Shown: positions 1-12,950 of the stretch, piece after piece
Layout: the number at the start of each line of letters is the position of its first letter
Numbering within the stretch: the first letter of the stretch is position 1
Assembly: GCA_017533915.1 (NCBI GenBank)
Contig: JAFWHX010000014.1
Location: 1 to 64,000, forward strand
Reading direction: 5' to 3'
Source: Eubacterium sp.
GTDB taxonomy: Bacteria; Bacillota; Clostridia; Peptostreptococcales; Anaerovoracaceae
Length of the DNA stretch: 64,000 nucleotides
Made by a program: the position numbers and the translations under genes
Notes under the pieces: generated by a model
What the model was told of the DNA's origin: nothing
Seen by the model: the letters and a program-made list of their open reading frames with translations, nothing else
The model's database searches: none

Positions 1-126
1 AAGTCCGTACCTGTCGCGAAGTACTGATGTGATCGCCGCTGTCAGTGTTGTCTTTCCATGGTCTACGTGGCCGATGGTTCCGATATTGATATGCGGCTTC
101 GTCCTTTCAAAATGTTCTCTTGCCAT
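1..126 (-). CDS. tuf: Elongation factor Tu, N-terminal fragment (cut by window edge)
   Basis: The 42 visible codons translate to [20 protein letters not shown] followed by [11 protein letters not shown], the N-terminus of EF-Tu with its P-loop GHVDHGKT at residues 19-26. EF-Tu is the GTPase that delivers aminoacyl-tRNA to the ribosome. The start ATG at 126 follows AAGGAG about 8 nt upstream. It is the last gene of the str operon, downstream of fusA, and continues beyond base 1. The gap to fusA is filled mostly by a tandem repeat, not by an obvious promoter. Confidence 0.97.
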   Translation of the reverse strand, partial: MAREHFERTKPHINIGTIGHVDHGKTTLTAAITSVLRDRYGL

Positions 127-165
127 TACTTTTTCTCCTTATTAAGAATCAGAATTTTTGTTATT

Positions 166-341
166 AACTTAGTGTCGCGTACGTCATCATACATACTGCG
201 AACTGGTTTTTGTTGATCTTGTCAACTTAGTGTCGCGTACGTAATCATTCATACTGCGAACTGGTTTTTGTTGATCTTGTCAATTTAGTGTTGCGTATGT
301 CATCATTCATACTGCGAACTAGTTTTTATTGATCTTGTCAA
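166..341. repeat. 58-bp tandem repeat, three copies, including the 3' end of fusA
   Basis: Three copies begin at about 166, 224 and 282 with an exact 58-bp period. The last copy contains the final codons and stop of fusA. The other two repeat those codons downstream, with CAG in place of the fusA TAG stop. A copy therefore reads Asp-Lys-Ile-Asn-Lys-Asn-Gln-Phe-Ala-Val before a TGA. The array looks like an amplification of the gene's tail and separates fusA from tuf. Confidence 0.9.
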
Positions 342-2391
342 GCAGATTGTCAGGCAGCTTTTCAAAGTGGTCGAACTGCATTACGTATATGCCTCTTCCC
401 TGTGTCTTTGATCTCAGGTCTGTTGCATATCCGAACATCTGAGCGAGCGGCACCATAGCTCTGATGGATACTGCTCCCTTGTCCATATCGGACCCTTCGA
501 TGCGCCCTCTTCTTGATGTAAGGTCTCCGATGACGTCTCCCATGTACTCGTCAGGGACTGTCACTTCTACCTTGAATACCGGTTCGAGCAGGACCGGCGC
601 TGCCTTCTGGGCGGCTTCACGGAACGCCATCGATGCGGCGACCTTGAATGCCATCTCAGATGAGTCGACTTCATGGTAAGAACCGTCGTACAGGTCTACG
701 CCTACGTCAACTACCTGATACCCTGCGACAGGGCCTGTTTCCATAGCGGCTTTGATACCTTCCTCAACTGCAGGAATATATTCCTTCGGGATGGCTCCGC
801 CGACGATGGAGTTTTTGAACTCGAATCCCTCGCCAGGCTCGCGCGGGTAGACTTTGATCTTGACGTGACCATACTGTCCGTGACCGCCTGACTGTTTTGC
901 ATATTTGTGATCGACATCTGTCGGCCGTGTGATAGTCTCTTTGTAGGAGACCTGCGGCTTTCCGACGTTAGCCTCGACTTTGAACTCACGGAGCAGCCTG
1001 TCGACGATGATCTCCAGATGGAGCTCGCCCATTCCGGCGATGATCGTCTGACCTGTGTCCTCGTTAGTGTAAGTTTTGAACGTCGGGTCTTCTTCTGCAA
1101 GCTTTGCCAGCGCGATGCCCATCTTCTCCTGGCCTGCTTTTGTACGAGGCTCGATAGCTATCTCGATAACAGGGTCAGGGAATTCCATAGACTCAAGTAT
1201 GATCTCATGCTTTTCGTCGCATAGAGTGTCGCCTGTAGTCGTGCTCTTAGGGCCGACCGCTGCGGCGATATCTCCGGAGTAGACTTTGTCCAGATCTTCA
1301 CGCTTGTTAGCGTGCATCTGCAGAATACGTCCGAATCTCTCGCGCGTTCCCTTGGATGAGTTGTATACATATGAGCCTGAGTCCAGCGTTCCGGAGTAAA
1401 CTCTGAAGAACGCCAGCTTACCTACGTAAGGATCCGTCATGATCTTGAATGCGAGTGCAGAGAACGGAGCGTTGTCATCGCTCTGTCTTTCCTCCTCCTC
1501 ACCAGTATTCGGGTTCACGCCCTTGATCGGCGGGATGTCGATCGGTGCAGGCATGTAATCCACGATACCGTCAAGAAGCATCTGTACACCTTTGTTCTTA
1601 TACGCAGAGCCGCAGAGCACAGGTACCATCCTGTTCTCTATGGTCTCTTTACGGATCGTTTCCTTGATCTCCTTTTCAGTGATCTCCTCACCGTCCAGGA
1701 ATTTCATCATGAGATCTTCATCTGTCTCGGCTACTGCCTCAAGCATCTTCTCACGCCATTCTTCTGCCTGATCCTGCATGGACTCAGGAATGTCGCCGAC
1801 GCTGAATTTGGTTCCGAGATCGTCTTCGTCATAGATCTCAGCTTTCATGGTGATAAGGTCAACAATGCCGGTGAATGAATCCTCGGCTCCGATCGGAAGC
1901 TGGACTGCTACAGGATTAGCCTGGAGCCTGTCCTTGATCTGATCGATGACCTTGTAGAAGTCCGCGCCCATGACGTCCATCTTGTTGACGAATACCATGC
2001 GTGGAACTCCATACTTCTCAGCCTGTCTCCATACTGTTTCAGACTGAGGCTCTACACCGCCTTTTGCGGCGAGCACTGTGACTGCGCCGTCGAGCACGCG
2101 GAGCGATCTCTCTACCTCAACGGTGAAATCCACGTGTCCCGGTGTATCGATTATATTGATACGGTGGTTTTTCCAGAAAGCAGTGGTTGCGGCTGAGGTG
2201 ATCGTGATGCCACGTTCTTTCTCCTCATCCATCCAATCCATCTGAGAAGCTCCGTCATGAGTTTCTCCGATCTTGTGCGTCTTACCGGTATAGAAGAGGA
2301 TCCTTTCCGTGGTAGTTGTTTTCCCGGCGTCGATGTGAGCCATGATGCCGATATTTCTTGTTCTTTCCAGTGGGAATTGTCTACCAGCCAA
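319..2391 (-). CDS. fusA: Elongation factor G
   Basis: EF-G is the GTPase that drives ribosomal translocation and, with RRF, ribosome recycling. The 690 residues match the usual length. The P-loop AHIDAGKT is at residues 18-25, the switch II motif DTPGH at 82-86 and NKMD at 136-139. The start is a TTG codon at 2391-2389 preceded by AAAGGAG. Starting there gives [20 protein letters not shown], which fits the conserved EF-G N-terminus, and no better ATG exists. It follows rpsG by 21 bp in the str operon. Its last codons lie inside a 58-bp tandem repeat, so the exact C-terminus may vary between strains. Confidence 0.98.
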   Translation of the reverse strand: MAGRQFPLERTRNIGIMAHIDAGKTTTTERILFYTGKTHKIGETHDGASQMDWMDEEKERGITITSAATTAFWKNHRINIIDTPGHVDFTVEVERSLRVLDGAVTVLAAKGGVEPQSETVWRQAEKYGVPRMVFVNKMDVMGADFYKVIDQIKDRLQANPVAVQLPIGAEDSFTGIVDLITMKAEIYDEDDLGTKFSVGDIPESMQDQAEEWREKMLEAVAETDEDLMMKFLDGEEITEKEIKETIRKETIENRMVPVLCGSAYKNKGVQMLLDGIVDYMPAPIDIPPIKGVNPNTGEEEERQSDDNAPFSALAFKIMTDPYVGKLAFFRVYSGTLDSGSYVYNSSKGTRERFGRILQMHANKREDLDKVYSGDIAAAVGPKSTTTGDTLCDEKHEIILESMEFPDPVIEIAIEPRTKAGQEKMGIALAKLAEEDPTFKTYTNEDTGQTIIAGMGELHLEIIVDRLLREFKVEANVGKPQVSYKETITRPTDVDHKYAKQSGGHGQYGHVKIKVYPREPGEGFEFKNSIVGGAIPKEYIPAVEEGIKAAMETGPVAGYQVVDVGVDLYDGSYHEVDSSEMAFKVAASMAFREAAQKAAPVLLEPVFKVEVTVPDEYMGDVIGDLTSRRGRIEGSDMDKGAVSIRAMVPLAQMFGYATDLRSKTQGRGIYVMQFDHFEKLPDNLLDKINKN

Positions 2392-2412
2392 TGTCTTCTC
2401 CTTTCCCTTCTG

Positions 2413-3193
<781 letters not shown>

Positions 3194-3610
3194 CTACTTT
3201 TTCTTAGGTCTCTTGGCACCGTACTTGGAACGGGCCTGTCCTCTTTCTGCAACACCTGCTGTATCAAGAGTTCCTCTGATGATGTGGTATCTGACACCAG
3301 GGATATCCTTTACCCTGCCGCCTCTGATCAGAACGACACTATGTTCCTGAAGATTGTGACCGATTCCAGGAATGTAAGCCGTTACCTCGATACCGTTCGT
3401 CAGACGTACCCTTGCTACCTTACGAAGCGCTGAGTTAGGCTTCTTAGGCGTAACAGTCTTTACAGAAGTGCAGACGCCTCTCTTCTGCGGGGAATTGTTG
3501 TCTGTTGCGACATGTCTCAGTGAGTTCATTCCCTTACCAAGAGCAGGAGCGTTTGACTTCTTGACAGAACTAGTTCTTCCTTCACGTACCAGCTGATTAA
3601 TGGTAGGCAT
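3194..3610 (-). CDS. rpsL: 30S ribosomal protein S12
   Basis: S12 sits at the decoding centre and controls translational accuracy. The 138 residues match the Firmicute form of S12, which is longer than the E. coli protein. The conserved [11 protein letters not shown] and [12 protein letters not shown] segments are intact and carry the lysines altered in streptomycin resistance, so the sequence looks like the sensitive type. The ATG at 3610 follows GAAAGGAG. It is the first gene of the rpsL-rpsG-fusA-tuf unit and has its own promoter about 140 bp upstream. Confidence 0.98.
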   Translation of the reverse strand: MPTINQLVREGRTSSVKKSNAPALGKGMNSLRHVATDNNSPQKRGVCTSVKTVTPKKPNSALRKVARVRLTNGIEVTAYIPGIGHNLQEHSVVLIRGGRVKDIPGVRYHIIRGTLDTAGVAERGQARSKYGAKRPKKK

Positions 3611-3747
3611 TCATATTCTCCTTTCTTAAAATATTTTTTCGCACGCGTCAAAACGCAACGGAACCGATTTCCGCGCACTCTAACACCTGCAGCGAGCCAC
3701 TATACAGCTCGTATACAGCCCGGCCCTTGGGACCGAAGCCAAAACAA

Positions 3748-3776
3748 ATTGTATCACACCAGTAAAATCAATGCAA
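3748..3776 (-). promoter_or_regulatory. Promoter of the rpsL-rpsG-fusA-tuf operon
   Basis: Minus strand: -35 TTGCAT (3776-3771), 17-bp spacer, -10 TACAAT (3753-3748) with an extended TG-A just before it. It lies between the rpoC terminator and rpsL and implies a leader of about 130 nt. Confidence 0.75.
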
Positions 3777-3797
3777 GCGATAATTTTTACATCTGCA

Positions 3798-3827
3798 ATA
3801 AAAAACCCCGCATCTCACGATGCGGGG
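3798..3827 (-). terminator. Rho-independent terminator after rpoC
   Basis: A 9-bp perfect stem (CCCCGCATC / GATGCGGGG, 4-nt loop) at 3806-3827 is followed on the minus strand by TTTTTTATT. It lies about 60 bp past the rpoC stop. Confidence 0.92.
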
Positions 3828-3885
3828 CACTGCCCATTATAATGATCTGTAATTGTAATGGTTTCATTTCAGAATCGTACTCTGA

Positions 3886-6800
3886 TTATTCGTTCAGATC
3901 TGCTTCGTCGAATGCGTCTTCTGCTGCGAATTCTTCTTCACCGAGCTCTTCTGCGGAGGTCATATCCACGTCAGGAAGTTCACCCATATCTTCTGCGATA
4001 TCGAGTTCTCTTACTGATGCGGCTGTTCTTCCGCCGGCTTCTTCCTCAGCGAGGGCTTTTGCTTCTGCTTCGTCCATGGCGTCAAGCGCTTCGCCTTCTG
4101 CTGCAGCAGCTGCTGCGCCGGCGGCGTCCTGATAGCGGTTCCTCTTGTTGAAGGACTCCATGAACTCTGTGTTCTCGCCATAGTCGACTGTCACATTGCG
4201 GTAGCGCTTCATTCCTGTTCCGGCAGGGATGAGCTTTCCGATGATGACGTTCTCTTTCAGGCCCTGGAGCCTGTCGGATTTGCCCTTTATCGAAGCGTCT
4301 GTCAGGACACGTGTCGTCTCCTGGAATGACGCTGCCGACAGGAATGAGCTCGTCGCAAGGGATGCTTTGGTGATACCGAGGAGCTTGCGCTGGTATGTTG
4401 CCGGCTTCTTGCCCTCGGCGATCATCTTCTCGTTCTCCTCTTCGATCTCGAAGCGACTGTACATGCTGCCCGGAAGCAGGCTCGTATCGCCCGGATCGTC
4501 GATGCTGAACTTTGACAGCATCTGGCTTACGATGATCTCGATGTGCTTGTCGTTGATATCTACGCCCTGGCTGGAGTACACGCGCTGTACTTCCTTGAGG
4601 AGATAGTCGTATACGCCCTTCATCCCTCTCAGCCTGAAGATGTCATGCGGGTTCAGAGGACCTTCGTTGATATTGCTTCCTGCATATACCTGGTCTCCGA
4701 CCTTTACGGAAAGCTTTGCTGCGTAAGGCACTACATATGTGCGCCTCTCGCCGGCTTCTTTCGTGACTATCTTATCTTCATAACTCTGCTTGCCGGATCC
4801 TTTTACTACGATCTCGGTCTTGTGGTCCGGACGTGTCGTGATGCTCTCGATCACGCCGTCTTCCTCGCAGATCTCCGCGATTCCCTTAGGCTTTCTGGCT
4901 TCAAACAGCTCGACTACTCTCGGAAGACCGGTCGTGATATCTGAACCGGCAACTCCTCCGGAGTGGAATGTTCTCATTGTAAGCTGTGTACCAGGTTCAC
5001 CGATGGACTGTGCAGCGATGATGCCGACAGCCTCACCGATACTTACTTCCTCGCCTGTCGCAAGGTTCCTGCCGTAGCACTTGGCACATACGCCGCTCTT
5101 GCATCTGCATGTCATGACCGATCTGATCTTTACTGACTTGATGCCGAGATCTTCGATGTGCTTTGCCTGCTTATCTGTGATCTCTTCGCCCTTGACAGTG
5201 ATGACCTCACCTGTCTCTGGATCACATATGTCCTCTGCAGCGGTCCTTCCTGCGACACGTGTCGCCAGGCTCTCTACTTCAGAATCGCCGTATGTCATTG
5301 CTGAGATCTCTACGCCTTCATCAGTTCCGCAGTCGTACTCGCGGACGATCACGTTGTGCGAAACATCTACGAGCCTTCTTGTCAGATAACCTGAGTCAGC
5401 TGTACGGAGCGCTGTATCTGCAAGTCCCTTTCTGGCGCCGTTTGATGAAATGAAGTACTCCAGTATCGACAGTCCTTCACGGAAGTTTGCTTTGATAGGG
5501 ATTTCTACGGTCTTACCTGTAGCTGTACCCATCAGTCCACGCATTCCGCCGATCTGACCGATCTGGTCCTTACTTCCTCTGGCTCCGGAAGTCGCCATTA
5601 TGTACAGGTTGTTCGTAGGCTTTAGTGAATCCATCAGCGAAGTCGCGATCCTGTTCTTGGCTCCTGTCTCTTCATCGTTCCATACGTTCTCGATGCTCGC
5701 GTGGCGCTGCTCCTCGGAGACCATACCCATGCGGTACGCATTCTCTACAGCTTCTACCTTCTTGTCAGCCTCGTGGATGATCTCCCATTTGTTCTGCGGG
5801 ATCTTCATGTCGTCCACGCCGATCGTGACAGATGCCAGCGTCGAGTATTTATATCCCATCGACTTGATGTAGTCCAGCATCAAAACCGTGCCGGTGTTTT
5901 CGTGTGCTCTGAAGCACTTGTCAATGATCTGGCCGAGCTGCTTCTTTCCGCAGATGAAGTCAACCTCCAGCCTGTATTTATCTTTTGTCCTGTCAACAAA
6001 GCCCAGATCCTGCGGAATGCCCTGGTTGTAGATGAAGCGGCCTACTGTGGACTCGACCAGATGTCCCTCTGTGTCGTCCTTGCCGTACATCCTTACCTTT
6101 ACCTTGGCGTGTGTTCCGACGATGTGGTTCTGATATGCGATCAGCATCTCGTTCATATCTGTGAACATCTTGCCGTCGCCCTTTTCAGGGATACGCTCAT
6201 ATCCGTCTTTTCTGTTCTTCTCGGCTGCTGCCTTATCATTGAACTCGTCAGGACGGTATTTGATCGCTGCGTCTTTGTTGTAGCATGTGCCCGGGTACGT
6301 CAGGTAGTAAGCGCCGAGGATCATATCCTGTGTAGGCGTCGTGATAGGCGACCCGTCTTTTGGAGCCAGGATGTTGTTTACTGACAGCATGAGGAATCTG
6401 GCCTCAGCCTGTGCCTCTGTCGAAAGAGGTACATGTACAGCCATCTGGTCTCCGTCGAAGTCGGCGTTGAACGCTGTGCATGCGAGAGGATGCAGCTTGA
6501 TGGCTTTTCCTTCCACGAGCACCGGCTCAAATGCCTGAATGCCGAGTCTGTGCAGCGTCGGAGCACGGTTGAGCATTACAGGGTGCTCCTGAATGATCTC
6601 CTCGAGCACATCCCATACCTGCGGATCCTGCTGCTCTACCTTGCGCTTAGCGTCTTTGATGTTCTGAGCATAGCCTCTGGCCTTCATCTCTTTCATGATG
6701 AAAGGCTTGAACAGCTCAAGAGCCATGACCTTAGGAAGTCCGCACTGATAGAACTTGAGTTCCGGTCCTACTACGATTACGGAACGTCCTGAGTAGTCGA

Positions 6801-7851
6801 CACGCTTTCCGAGCAGGTTCTGTCTGAAACGTCCCTGCTTACCCTTGAGCATGTCTGACAGTGACTTGAGCGCTCTTCCGCCAGGTCCTGCAACAGCACG
6901 GCCTCTTCTTCCATTATCGATAAGTGAGTCTACTGCTTCCTGGAGCATCCTCTTCTCGTTTCTGACGATGATGTCAGGAGCTCCGAGTTCGAGCAGCCTC
7001 TTCAGTCTGTTGTTTCTGTTTATTACTCTTCTGTACAGATCGTTCAGGTCGGACGTTGCGAATCTGCCGCCGTCCAGCTGTACCATAGGACGGAGATCCG
7101 GCGGGATCACAGGAACTGCCTCAAGCACCATCCATTCAGGACGGTTTCCGGATATCCTGAGAGCCTCGATGACTTCCAGCCTCTTCACGATCCTGAGCTT
7201 CTTCTGCGCGGACGCTGTCTTGAGCTGATCCCTTAAAGATGTGGAAAGCTCGTCCAGATCGATCCTTGTAAGGAGCTCTCTAACGGCCTCGCCGCCCATT
7301 TGAGCCCGGAACTGATTGCCGAGCTGAGCCTTGAGATCGCGGTACTCCTGCTCTGTAAGGATCTGCTTCTCGACAAGTCCCGTCTTCTCCGGATCGCCCG
7401 GATCAAGAACGATGTACGCGGCAAAGTAGAGGACCTGTTCAAGTGCTCTCGGTGTGACGTCAAGCACGAGGCCGATCCTGGACGGCGTGCCCTTGAAGTA
7501 CCAGATATGTGATACAGGGCTGGCGAGCATGATGTGGCCCATACGCTCTCTTCTTACTTTAGCCTTTGTGACTTCTACTCCGCAGCGGTCGCAGACGATC
7601 CCTTTATATCTGATCTTCTTGTACTTACCGCAGTGGCATTCCCAGTCTTTGACAGGTCCGAAGATCTTTTCGCAGAACAGCCCGTCTGTCTCAGGCTTCA
7701 GAGTCCTGTAGTTGATCGTTTCAGGTTTGGTGACTTCACCATGAGACCACTCATGTACGATCTTGTCGGTGGAAGCCAGTTTGATCTGCAATGATTCAAA
7801 AGTATTGGACTCTATATACTGATTTTTCTTTTCGTTATCATTAACAGGCAC
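3886..7851 (-). CDS. rpoC: DNA-directed RNA polymerase subunit beta'
   Basis: The beta' subunit holds the catalytic magnesium. The catalytic motif NADFDGDQM is present near residue 465. The N-terminal zinc finger (CHCGKYKK...CDRCG) is at about residues 72-92 and the second zinc cluster ([11 protein letters not shown]) is in the C-terminal half. The start is GTG at 7851 with GGGGAG upstream. It follows rpoB by 17 bp. The protein is 1321 residues. The last 80 or so form an Ala/Asp/Glu-rich acidic tail that I regard as a lineage-specific extension. Confidence 0.98.
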   Translation of the reverse strand: MPVNDNEKKNQYIESNTFESLQIKLASTDKIVHEWSHGEVTKPETINYRTLKPETDGLFCEKIFGPVKDWECHCGKYKKIRYKGIVCDRCGVEVTKAKVRRERMGHIMLASPVSHIWYFKGTPSRIGLVLDVTPRALEQVLYFAAYIVLDPGDPEKTGLVEKQILTEQEYRDLKAQLGNQFRAQMGGEAVRELLTRIDLDELSTSLRDQLKTASAQKKLRIVKRLEVIEALRISGNRPEWMVLEAVPVIPPDLRPMVQLDGGRFATSDLNDLYRRVINRNNRLKRLLELGAPDIIVRNEKRMLQEAVDSLIDNGRRGRAVAGPGGRALKSLSDMLKGKQGRFRQNLLGKRVDYSGRSVIVVGPELKFYQCGLPKVMALELFKPFIMKEMKARGYAQNIKDAKRKVEQQDPQVWDVLEEIIQEHPVMLNRAPTLHRLGIQAFEPVLVEGKAIKLHPLACTAFNADFDGDQMAVHVPLSTEAQAEARFLMLSVNNILAPKDGSPITTPTQDMILGAYYLTYPGTCYNKDAAIKYRPDEFNDKAAAEKNRKDGYERIPEKGDGKMFTDMNEMLIAYQNHIVGTHAKVKVRMYGKDDTEGHLVESTVGRFIYNQGIPQDLGFVDRTKDKYRLEVDFICGKKQLGQIIDKCFRAHENTGTVLMLDYIKSMGYKYSTLASVTIGVDDMKIPQNKWEIIHEADKKVEAVENAYRMGMVSEEQRHASIENVWNDEETGAKNRIATSLMDSLKPTNNLYIMATSGARGSKDQIGQIGGMRGLMGTATGKTVEIPIKANFREGLSILEYFISSNGARKGLADTALRTADSGYLTRRLVDVSHNVIVREYDCGTDEGVEISAMTYGDSEVESLATRVAGRTAAEDICDPETGEVITVKGEEITDKQAKHIEDLGIKSVKIRSVMTCRCKSGVCAKCYGRNLATGEEVSIGEAVGIIAAQSIGEPGTQLTMRTFHSGGVAGSDITTGLPRVVELFEARKPKGIAEICEEDGVIESITTRPDHKTEIVVKGSGKQSYEDKIVTKEAGERRTYVVPYAAKLSVKVGDQVYAGSNINEGPLNPHDIFRLRGMKGVYDYLLKEVQRVYSSQGVDINDKHIEIIVSQMLSKFSIDDPGDTSLLPGSMYSRFEIEEENEKMIAEGKKPATYQRKLLGITKASLATSSFLSAASFQETTRVLTDASIKGKSDRLQGLKENVIIGKLIPAGTGMKRYRNVTVDYGENTEFMESFNKRNRYQDAAGAAAAAAEGEALDAMDEAEAKALAEEEAGGRTAASVRELDIAEDMGELPDVDMTSAEELGEEEFAAEDAFDEADLNE

Positions 7852-7868
7852 AGGTCTACTCCCCTTTC

Positions 7869-10800
7869 CTATTCTTCAGCTTCGGGTTCGTCGTCTTCCA
7901 TCATGATATCTTCTGATTCAGATGCCTTGAATGCTGCGGCGTCGGCGGCGATGGCGTCAGCTTCATCCTCGCTGAGCTCATCGAATCCGTCTTCTTCCTC
8001 ATCAAAATCTTCTTCCGGCATCTCTTCGGCTTCTTTTCTCTTGACGTAATTCGTGTTGATGATCTCCTGATCGTCGGCGTCATCAGACGAATATACAGCG
8101 CTGTGCCTCATGATGCTGTCGATTCCCTTAGGCGCGTCGTAATCCATAAGCTCTTTGAACTCGATCTCCTTGTCGTTCTCTGTACGTACGGATACGTCCA
8201 GCGCAAGGCTCTGCAGCTCTTTGATGAGCACCTTGAATGACTCAGGGATGCCCGGCTCAGGGATATTCTTGCCGTTTACGATAGCCTCATAGGTATTCAC
8301 TCGTCCAACGATATCGTCAGATTTGACTGTCAAAATCTCCTGCAGTGTGTATGCCGCGCCGTATGCTTCAAGAGCCCATACTTCCATCTCTCCGAAACGC
8401 TGGCCGCCGAACTGGGCTTTACCGCCGAGCGGCTGCTGTGTTACGAGGGAGTACGGTCCTGTAGCTCTCGCGTGGATCTTATCATCAACGAGATGGTGGA
8501 GCTTCAGCATGTACATGTAGCCAACAGTTACAGGATTCTCAAAGAACTCTCCTGTCCTTCCGTCTCTCAGCCTCAGCTTTTCCTTCTCTTTTCTGTAGGT
8601 CTCGCCTGTTTCAGGATCTGTGACGTCCTCATAGTATCCTTCTTCGATGAGCATCCTGCTGATGTCATCCCAGGACGCACCGTCGAATACAGGCGTTGCG
8701 ATATACCAGCCTCTCTTCTTTGCCGCAAGTCCCAGATGGACTTCCAGTACCTGTCCTACGTTCATACGTGAAGGCACGCCGAGAGGATTCAGCATTACCT
8801 GCAGCGGAGTTCCGTCTTCCAGGAACGGCATATCTTCTTCAGGAAGGATCCTGGAGATAACGCCCTTGTTTCCGTGGCGTCCGGACATCTTGTCTCCGAC
8901 CTGGATCTTTCTCTTGGTAGCGATGTAGCATCTTACGCGCATGTTCACTCCAGGAGGAAGCTCGTCTTTATTTTCTCTCGAGAAGATCTTCACGTCGACG
9001 ACGATACCTGTCTCGCCGTGAGGAACTCTGAGCGATGTATCTCTTACTTCTCTGGCCTTCTCGCCGAAGATCGCGCGGAGAAGCTTCTCTTCTGCAGAGA
9101 GGTCGTTCTCGCCCTTCGGCGTTACCTTACCGACAAGGATGTCAGTCGACGTTACTTCAGCGCCGATCCTTACGATGCCCATGTCGTCAAGGTCTTTGGT
9201 CGCGTCTTTGGAAACGCTCGGTATGTCTCTTGTGATCTCTTCAGGTCCGAGCTTGGTGTCTCTCGCGTCTGCCTCGTACTCCACGATGTGGATCGAAGTG
9301 AGCACGTCGTTTATCACGAGCTTTTCGTTCAGTACGATAGCGTCCTCGTAGTTGTAGCCTTCCCATGTCATGAATCCGATGAGAAGGTTCTTTCCAAGCG
9401 AGATCTCTCCCATGTTCGTCGAAGGTCCGTCAGCAATGACTTCGCTCTCCTCGACATGCTCGCCGTGGTTTACGATAGGCCTCTGGTTGATGCAGGTGCC
9501 CTGGTTGGAACGCCTGAACTTGAGGAGATCGTATACATCGACTTCGTCGTTGTCGTCTCTTCTTATCCTGATCTGTTCTGCGTCCACGAACTCAACAGTT
9601 CCGGCAGCTTTTGACAGGATCACTACTCCAGAGTCTCTCGCGGCTTTGTACTCCATGCCGGTCCCGACTACAGGAGATTCAGTTACGAGCAGAGGAACTG
9701 CCTGTCTCTGCATGTTGGATCCCATCAGGGCACGGTTCGCGTCGTCGTGCTCGAGGAACGGGATCATAGCCGTAGCAACTGATACTACCTGCTTTGGAGA
9801 TACGTCCATGAGGTCGACAGATTCTCTTGGATAAAGAGCGATCTGTCCGTCTATGCCGCGGCCCGCGACTTTTTCATTAATGAAGTGCCCTTCTTCATCG
9901 AGCGGTTCGTTCGCCTGTGCGATGATCTTCAGCTCTTCCTCGTCCGCCGCAAGGTACTCGACGTTTCTGGTCACGACGCCTGTCTCCTTGTCAACGATCC
10001 TGTACGGTGTCTCGATGAATCCGTACTTATTGATCACTCCGTAAATGGTGAGAGATCCGATAAGTCCGATGTTAGGACCTTCAGGAGTCTCGATAGGACA
10101 CATCCTTCCATAGTGGGAGTGGTGAATATCTCTTACTTCGAATCCGGCACGCTCTCTGGACAGTCCGCCAGGTCCCAGCGCTGACAGTCTTCTCTTGTGA
10201 GTGATCTCTGCAAGCGGGTTGTTCTGGTCCATGAACTGTGACAGCTGGGAGCTTCCGAAGAACTCCTTCACCGCGGCCGTGATAGGTCTTATATTGATCA
10301 AAGACTCCGGCGTAGCCATTTCCATGCCCTGTGACGTCGTCATCTTTTCTCTTACTGATCTTTCAACTCTGGAAAGACCGATCCTGAACTGGTTCTGGAG
10401 AAGTTCTCCTACAGTTCTGAGTCTTCTGTTCCCGAGGTGGTCGATGTCGTCGATCTTGCCGATGCCGTGGTTGAGGTTGAGCAGGTAGCTCACTGAAGCG
10501 ACTACGTCCTGTACGATGACGTGCTTCGGTGAGAGCTCGTTCTTCCTGTCTACGAGCACTGCGAGAAGATCCTCGCCGGCAAGGTTCTGATCCATGATCT
10601 CCTTGAGTACCGGATAATAGACTCTGTCAGGGAGTCTGTTAGCTTCGATGTCTATGTCGTTTCCTTCGATATAAGGAGCGAGGTCTACAAAGTTGCTTCC
10701 GATGACCTTGGTAGTATCCTCAGGGTCTTTGTTGTATGCCAGCACGGAAACGACGCCGGCATTCTCGATAGCCTTCGCGAGGTCGCGGTCGATGAAACCG

Positions 10801-11717
10801 CCTGCCTCGACCATGATCTCGCCGGTATTAGGATCGATGACGTCCTCGGCGGCATGGTTGTTCACGAGTCTTCCGGATATGCCGAGCTTTTTGTTGTACT
10901 TATATCTTCCTACGTTGGAGAGGTCGTATCTCTTCGCGTCGTAGAACAGCGAATTGATGAGGGTCCTCGCGCTGTCAGCTGTCGCCGGCTCGCCTGGCCT
11001 CAGTTTCTTGTAGATCTCCTTGAGTCCGCTGTCCTCGTCATTCGTCGGGTCCTTCTCCAGTGTCTTGAGAAGCCTGTCGTCAGCGCCCATAAGAGCGATG
11101 ATCTCATCATTCGAACCGATTCCGAGAGCGCGGAGAAGCGAAGTCAGCGGCTGCTTCCTCGTCCTGTCGACACGCGCGTAAAGAACGCCGTTCGTGTCTG
11201 TCTCATACTCGATCCATGCTCCTCTGTTAGGAATGATCTGTGAATTATAAAGCTTGTTGTTTGACTTGTCTGTTTCAACGTCAAAGTACGGTCCAGGAGA
11301 TCTTACCAGCTGTGTTACGATAACTCTCTCTGCACCGTTGTAAATGAACGTGCCCTTCTCCGTCATGAGAGGGAAGTCTCCCATGAACATTTCCTTAGGT
11401 ACGATCTCGCCGGTCTCATTATTGATGAGCCTGACCGTTACCTTAAGTGGAGCAGCATATGTCACATCCCGTTCCTTACATTCTTCCTGGCTGTACTTTG
11501 TCTCGTCAGAAAGATGATAATCGACGAATTCCAGGGAAAGGTTACCAGCGTAATCCTTTATCGGCGAGATGTCCTCGAAGACTTCCTTCAGTCCTTCCTC
11601 GACGAACCATTTGTAAGAATTCGTTTGAATTCCAATGAGGTTCGGCATAGGCCATACTTCATCGATCTTCCCGAATGACATACGTTCTTTTCTGCCAACT
11701 TTGATTGGTTTCGGCAT
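7869..11717 (-). CDS. rpoB: DNA-directed RNA polymerase subunit beta
   Basis: The beta subunit forms one side of the polymerase cleft. The rifampicin pocket reads [20 protein letters not shown] and [10 protein letters not shown], with the usual drug-sensitive residues. The ATG at 11717 has AAGGAG 8 nt upstream. The 1282 residues end in a strongly acidic tail of about 55 residues rich in Asp and Glu, which parallels the acidic tail on rpoC. The gene has its own promoter and follows a terminator hairpin after rplL, so rpoBC can be expressed apart from the ribosomal genes. Confidence 0.98.
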   Translation of the reverse strand: MPKPIKVGRKERMSFGKIDEVWPMPNLIGIQTNSYKWFVEEGLKEVFEDISPIKDYAGNLSLEFVDYHLSDETKYSQEECKERDVTYAAPLKVTVRLINNETGEIVPKEMFMGDFPLMTEKGTFIYNGAERVIVTQLVRSPGPYFDVETDKSNNKLYNSQIIPNRGAWIEYETDTNGVLYARVDRTRKQPLTSLLRALGIGSNDEIIALMGADDRLLKTLEKDPTNDEDSGLKEIYKKLRPGEPATADSARTLINSLFYDAKRYDLSNVGRYKYNKKLGISGRLVNNHAAEDVIDPNTGEIMVEAGGFIDRDLAKAIENAGVVSVLAYNKDPEDTTKVIGSNFVDLAPYIEGNDIDIEANRLPDRVYYPVLKEIMDQNLAGEDLLAVLVDRKNELSPKHVIVQDVVASVSYLLNLNHGIGKIDDIDHLGNRRLRTVGELLQNQFRIGLSRVERSVREKMTTSQGMEMATPESLINIRPITAAVKEFFGSSQLSQFMDQNNPLAEITHKRRLSALGPGGLSRERAGFEVRDIHHSHYGRMCPIETPEGPNIGLIGSLTIYGVINKYGFIETPYRIVDKETGVVTRNVEYLAADEEELKIIAQANEPLDEEGHFINEKVAGRGIDGQIALYPRESVDLMDVSPKQVVSVATAMIPFLEHDDANRALMGSNMQRQAVPLLVTESPVVGTGMEYKAARDSGVVILSKAAGTVEFVDAEQIRIRRDDNDEVDVYDLLKFRRSNQGTCINQRPIVNHGEHVEESEVIADGPSTNMGEISLGKNLLIGFMTWEGYNYEDAIVLNEKLVINDVLTSIHIVEYEADARDTKLGPEEITRDIPSVSKDATKDLDDMGIVRIGAEVTSTDILVGKVTPKGENDLSAEEKLLRAIFGEKAREVRDTSLRVPHGETGIVVDVKIFSRENKDELPPGVNMRVRCYIATKRKIQVGDKMSGRHGNKGVISRILPEEDMPFLEDGTPLQVMLNPLGVPSRMNVGQVLEVHLGLAAKKRGWYIATPVFDGASWDDISRMLIEEGYYEDVTDPETGETYRKEKEKLRLRDGRTGEFFENPVTVGYMYMLKLHHLVDDKIHARATGPYSLVTQQPLGGKAQFGGQRFGEMEVWALEAYGAAYTLQEILTVKSDDIVGRVNTYEAIVNGKNIPEPGIPESFKVLIKELQSLALDVSVRTENDKEIEFKELMDYDAPKGIDSIMRHSAVYSSDDADDQEIINTNYVKRKEAEEMPEEDFDEEEDGFDELSEDEADAIAADAAAFKASESEDIMMEDDEPEAEE

Positions 11718-11765
11718 ATTATCACTCCTTATTCATTTATCAATCGCATATTAAAGCAATTTAAT

Positions 11766-11794
11766 AGTATACTGCAAAGCAGTCAAACATGCAA
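11766..11794 (-). promoter_or_regulatory. Promoter of rpoBC
   Basis: Minus strand: -35 TTGCAT (11794-11789), 17-bp spacer, -10 TATACT (11771-11766), about 50 bp before the rpoB start. The -35 hexamer is the same as in the rpsL promoter. Confidence 0.7.
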
Positions 11795-11847
11795 GAAGTT
11801 TTTGAGAATTTATTTGAGAATTTTCAGATTATTATCCGTGATATGGT

Positions 11848-11890
11848 AAAAAAGAGAAATAGTCCACCAGGCCATATAGCCTGGTGGACT
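11848..11890 (-). terminator. Terminator or attenuator between rplL and rpoB
   Basis: A perfect 12-bp stem (AGTCCACCAGGC, 6-nt loop) at 11861-11890 is followed on the minus strand by ATTTCTCTTTTTT. It probably stops a share of transcripts and so sets the ratio of L7/L12 to RNA polymerase. Confidence 0.85.
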
Positions 11891-11912
11891 GACGTTCAAT
11901 GTTATCAGAATC

Positions 11913-12275
11913 TTATTTGAATTCTACAGAAGCGCCGACTTCTTCGAGCTTAGCCTTGATCTGCTCAGCTTCGTCCTTGTCGATGTCTTCCTTAACGTTT
12001 GATGGAGCTTCGTCTACGAGAGCCTTAGCTTCCTTAAGTCCAAGTCCAGTGAGCTCTCTCACGACCTTGATGACTTTGATCTTCTGAGCACCGATCTCAG
12101 AAAGAACTACTGTGTATGAAGATTTCTCTTCTTCTGCTGCTGCGCCGCCTGCTGCTGCAACTGCTACAGGAGCTGCTGCGCTGACGCCGAATTCCTCTTC
12201 ACATGCCTTTACGAGCTCGTTGAGCTCAAGAACTGACATACCCTTTATGGCTTCAATGATCTGATCTTTATCCAT
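11913..12275 (-). CDS. rplL: 50S ribosomal protein L7/L12
   Basis: L7/L12 forms the flexible stalk that recruits translation GTPases. At 120 residues it has the normal architecture: an N-terminal dimerisation helix (residues 1-35), an Ala/Gly-rich hinge (about 36-52) and a C-terminal domain ending in [23 protein letters not shown] precedes the ATG. The 126-bp gap to rplJ includes a small CCGGC/GCCGG stem-loop. Confidence 0.98.
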   Translation of the reverse strand: MDKDQIIEAIKGMSVLELNELVKACEEEFGVSAAAPVAVAAAGGAAAEEEKSSYTVVLSEIGAQKIKVIKVVRELTGLGLKEAKALVDEAPSNVKEDIDKDEAEQIKAKLEEVGASVEFK

Positions 12276-12401
12276 TATATTTTCCTCCTGGATTAATTTA
12301 TATTTTTCTTTACCCGGCCTGAGCCGGTGTGCCTGCGGAGCCTTTATTACCTGCGTAACGGACCCGCGGCGTTATTCATGCAGCTTTATGCTGCTTTCTG
12401 A

Positions 12402-12935
12402 CTATTCTGCAGCTTCTGCCGGTGCGGCTTCTTCTGCTGGTGCTCCACCTTTGTCCTCTGCGATAGCAGCCAGTGTTCTGACGAATTTGCTGACAGGTGA
12501 CTGGATGCTGCCGAGGAACTTGGCGAGGAGCTCTTCTCTTGATGGAATGCTGGCGATCTGCTCGATTCCGTCCTTATCATAGAAAGTTCCTTCTACTACT
12601 CCGGCTTTGAACTCCATCTTGTTGAAGTCCTTCATTGCCTTCTTCAGAAGTCTTCCAGGTGCTGTCGCGTCAGTCTTGCTGATAGCGATGGCGCTCGGTC
12701 CCTTCATGGCGTCGCCGAGTGGCTCGAATTCTGTTCCTGCGATAGCTCTCTTCATGAGAGTGTTCTTATATACTGTGTAATCGACATCGTTCTCTCGGAG
12801 CTCTTTTCTCAGTGCGTCAGCCTCGGCAACTGTTGTTCCCATGTAGTCGATCAGGACTACTGCTTCTGCGCCATCGAGCTTTGCTTTGATCTCATCGATC
12901 ACAGCCTGCTTTTGCTGTTTAGCTTCTACAGACAT
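12402..12935 (-). CDS. rplJ: 50S ribosomal protein L10
   Basis: L10 anchors L7/L12 dimers to 23S rRNA and represses its own mRNA when in excess. The 177 residues include the conserved AVVLIDYMGTTVAEADALRK and the middle segment YKNTLMKRAI. The Ala/Glu/Pro-rich end is typical. AAAGGAGAAGTA precedes the ATG. Upstream lie an L10-leader-like element, a terminator-like hairpin and a further structured segment. Confidence 0.97.
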   Translation of the reverse strand: MSVEAKQQKQAVIDEIKAKLDGAEAVVLIDYMGTTVAEADALRKELRENDVDYTVYKNTLMKRAIAGTEFEPLGDAMKGPSAIAISKTDATAPGRLLKKAMKDFNKMEFKAGVVEGTFYDKDGIEQIASIPSREELLAKFLGSIQSPVSKFVRTLAAIAEDKGGAPAEEAAPAEAAE

Positions 12936-12950
12936 TACTTCTCCTTTCCG

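Noticed and set aside
5701-6384. 227-residue open frame opposite rpoC
   Set aside because: It is a shadow of rpoC, whose protein is unmistakable in the opposite direction.
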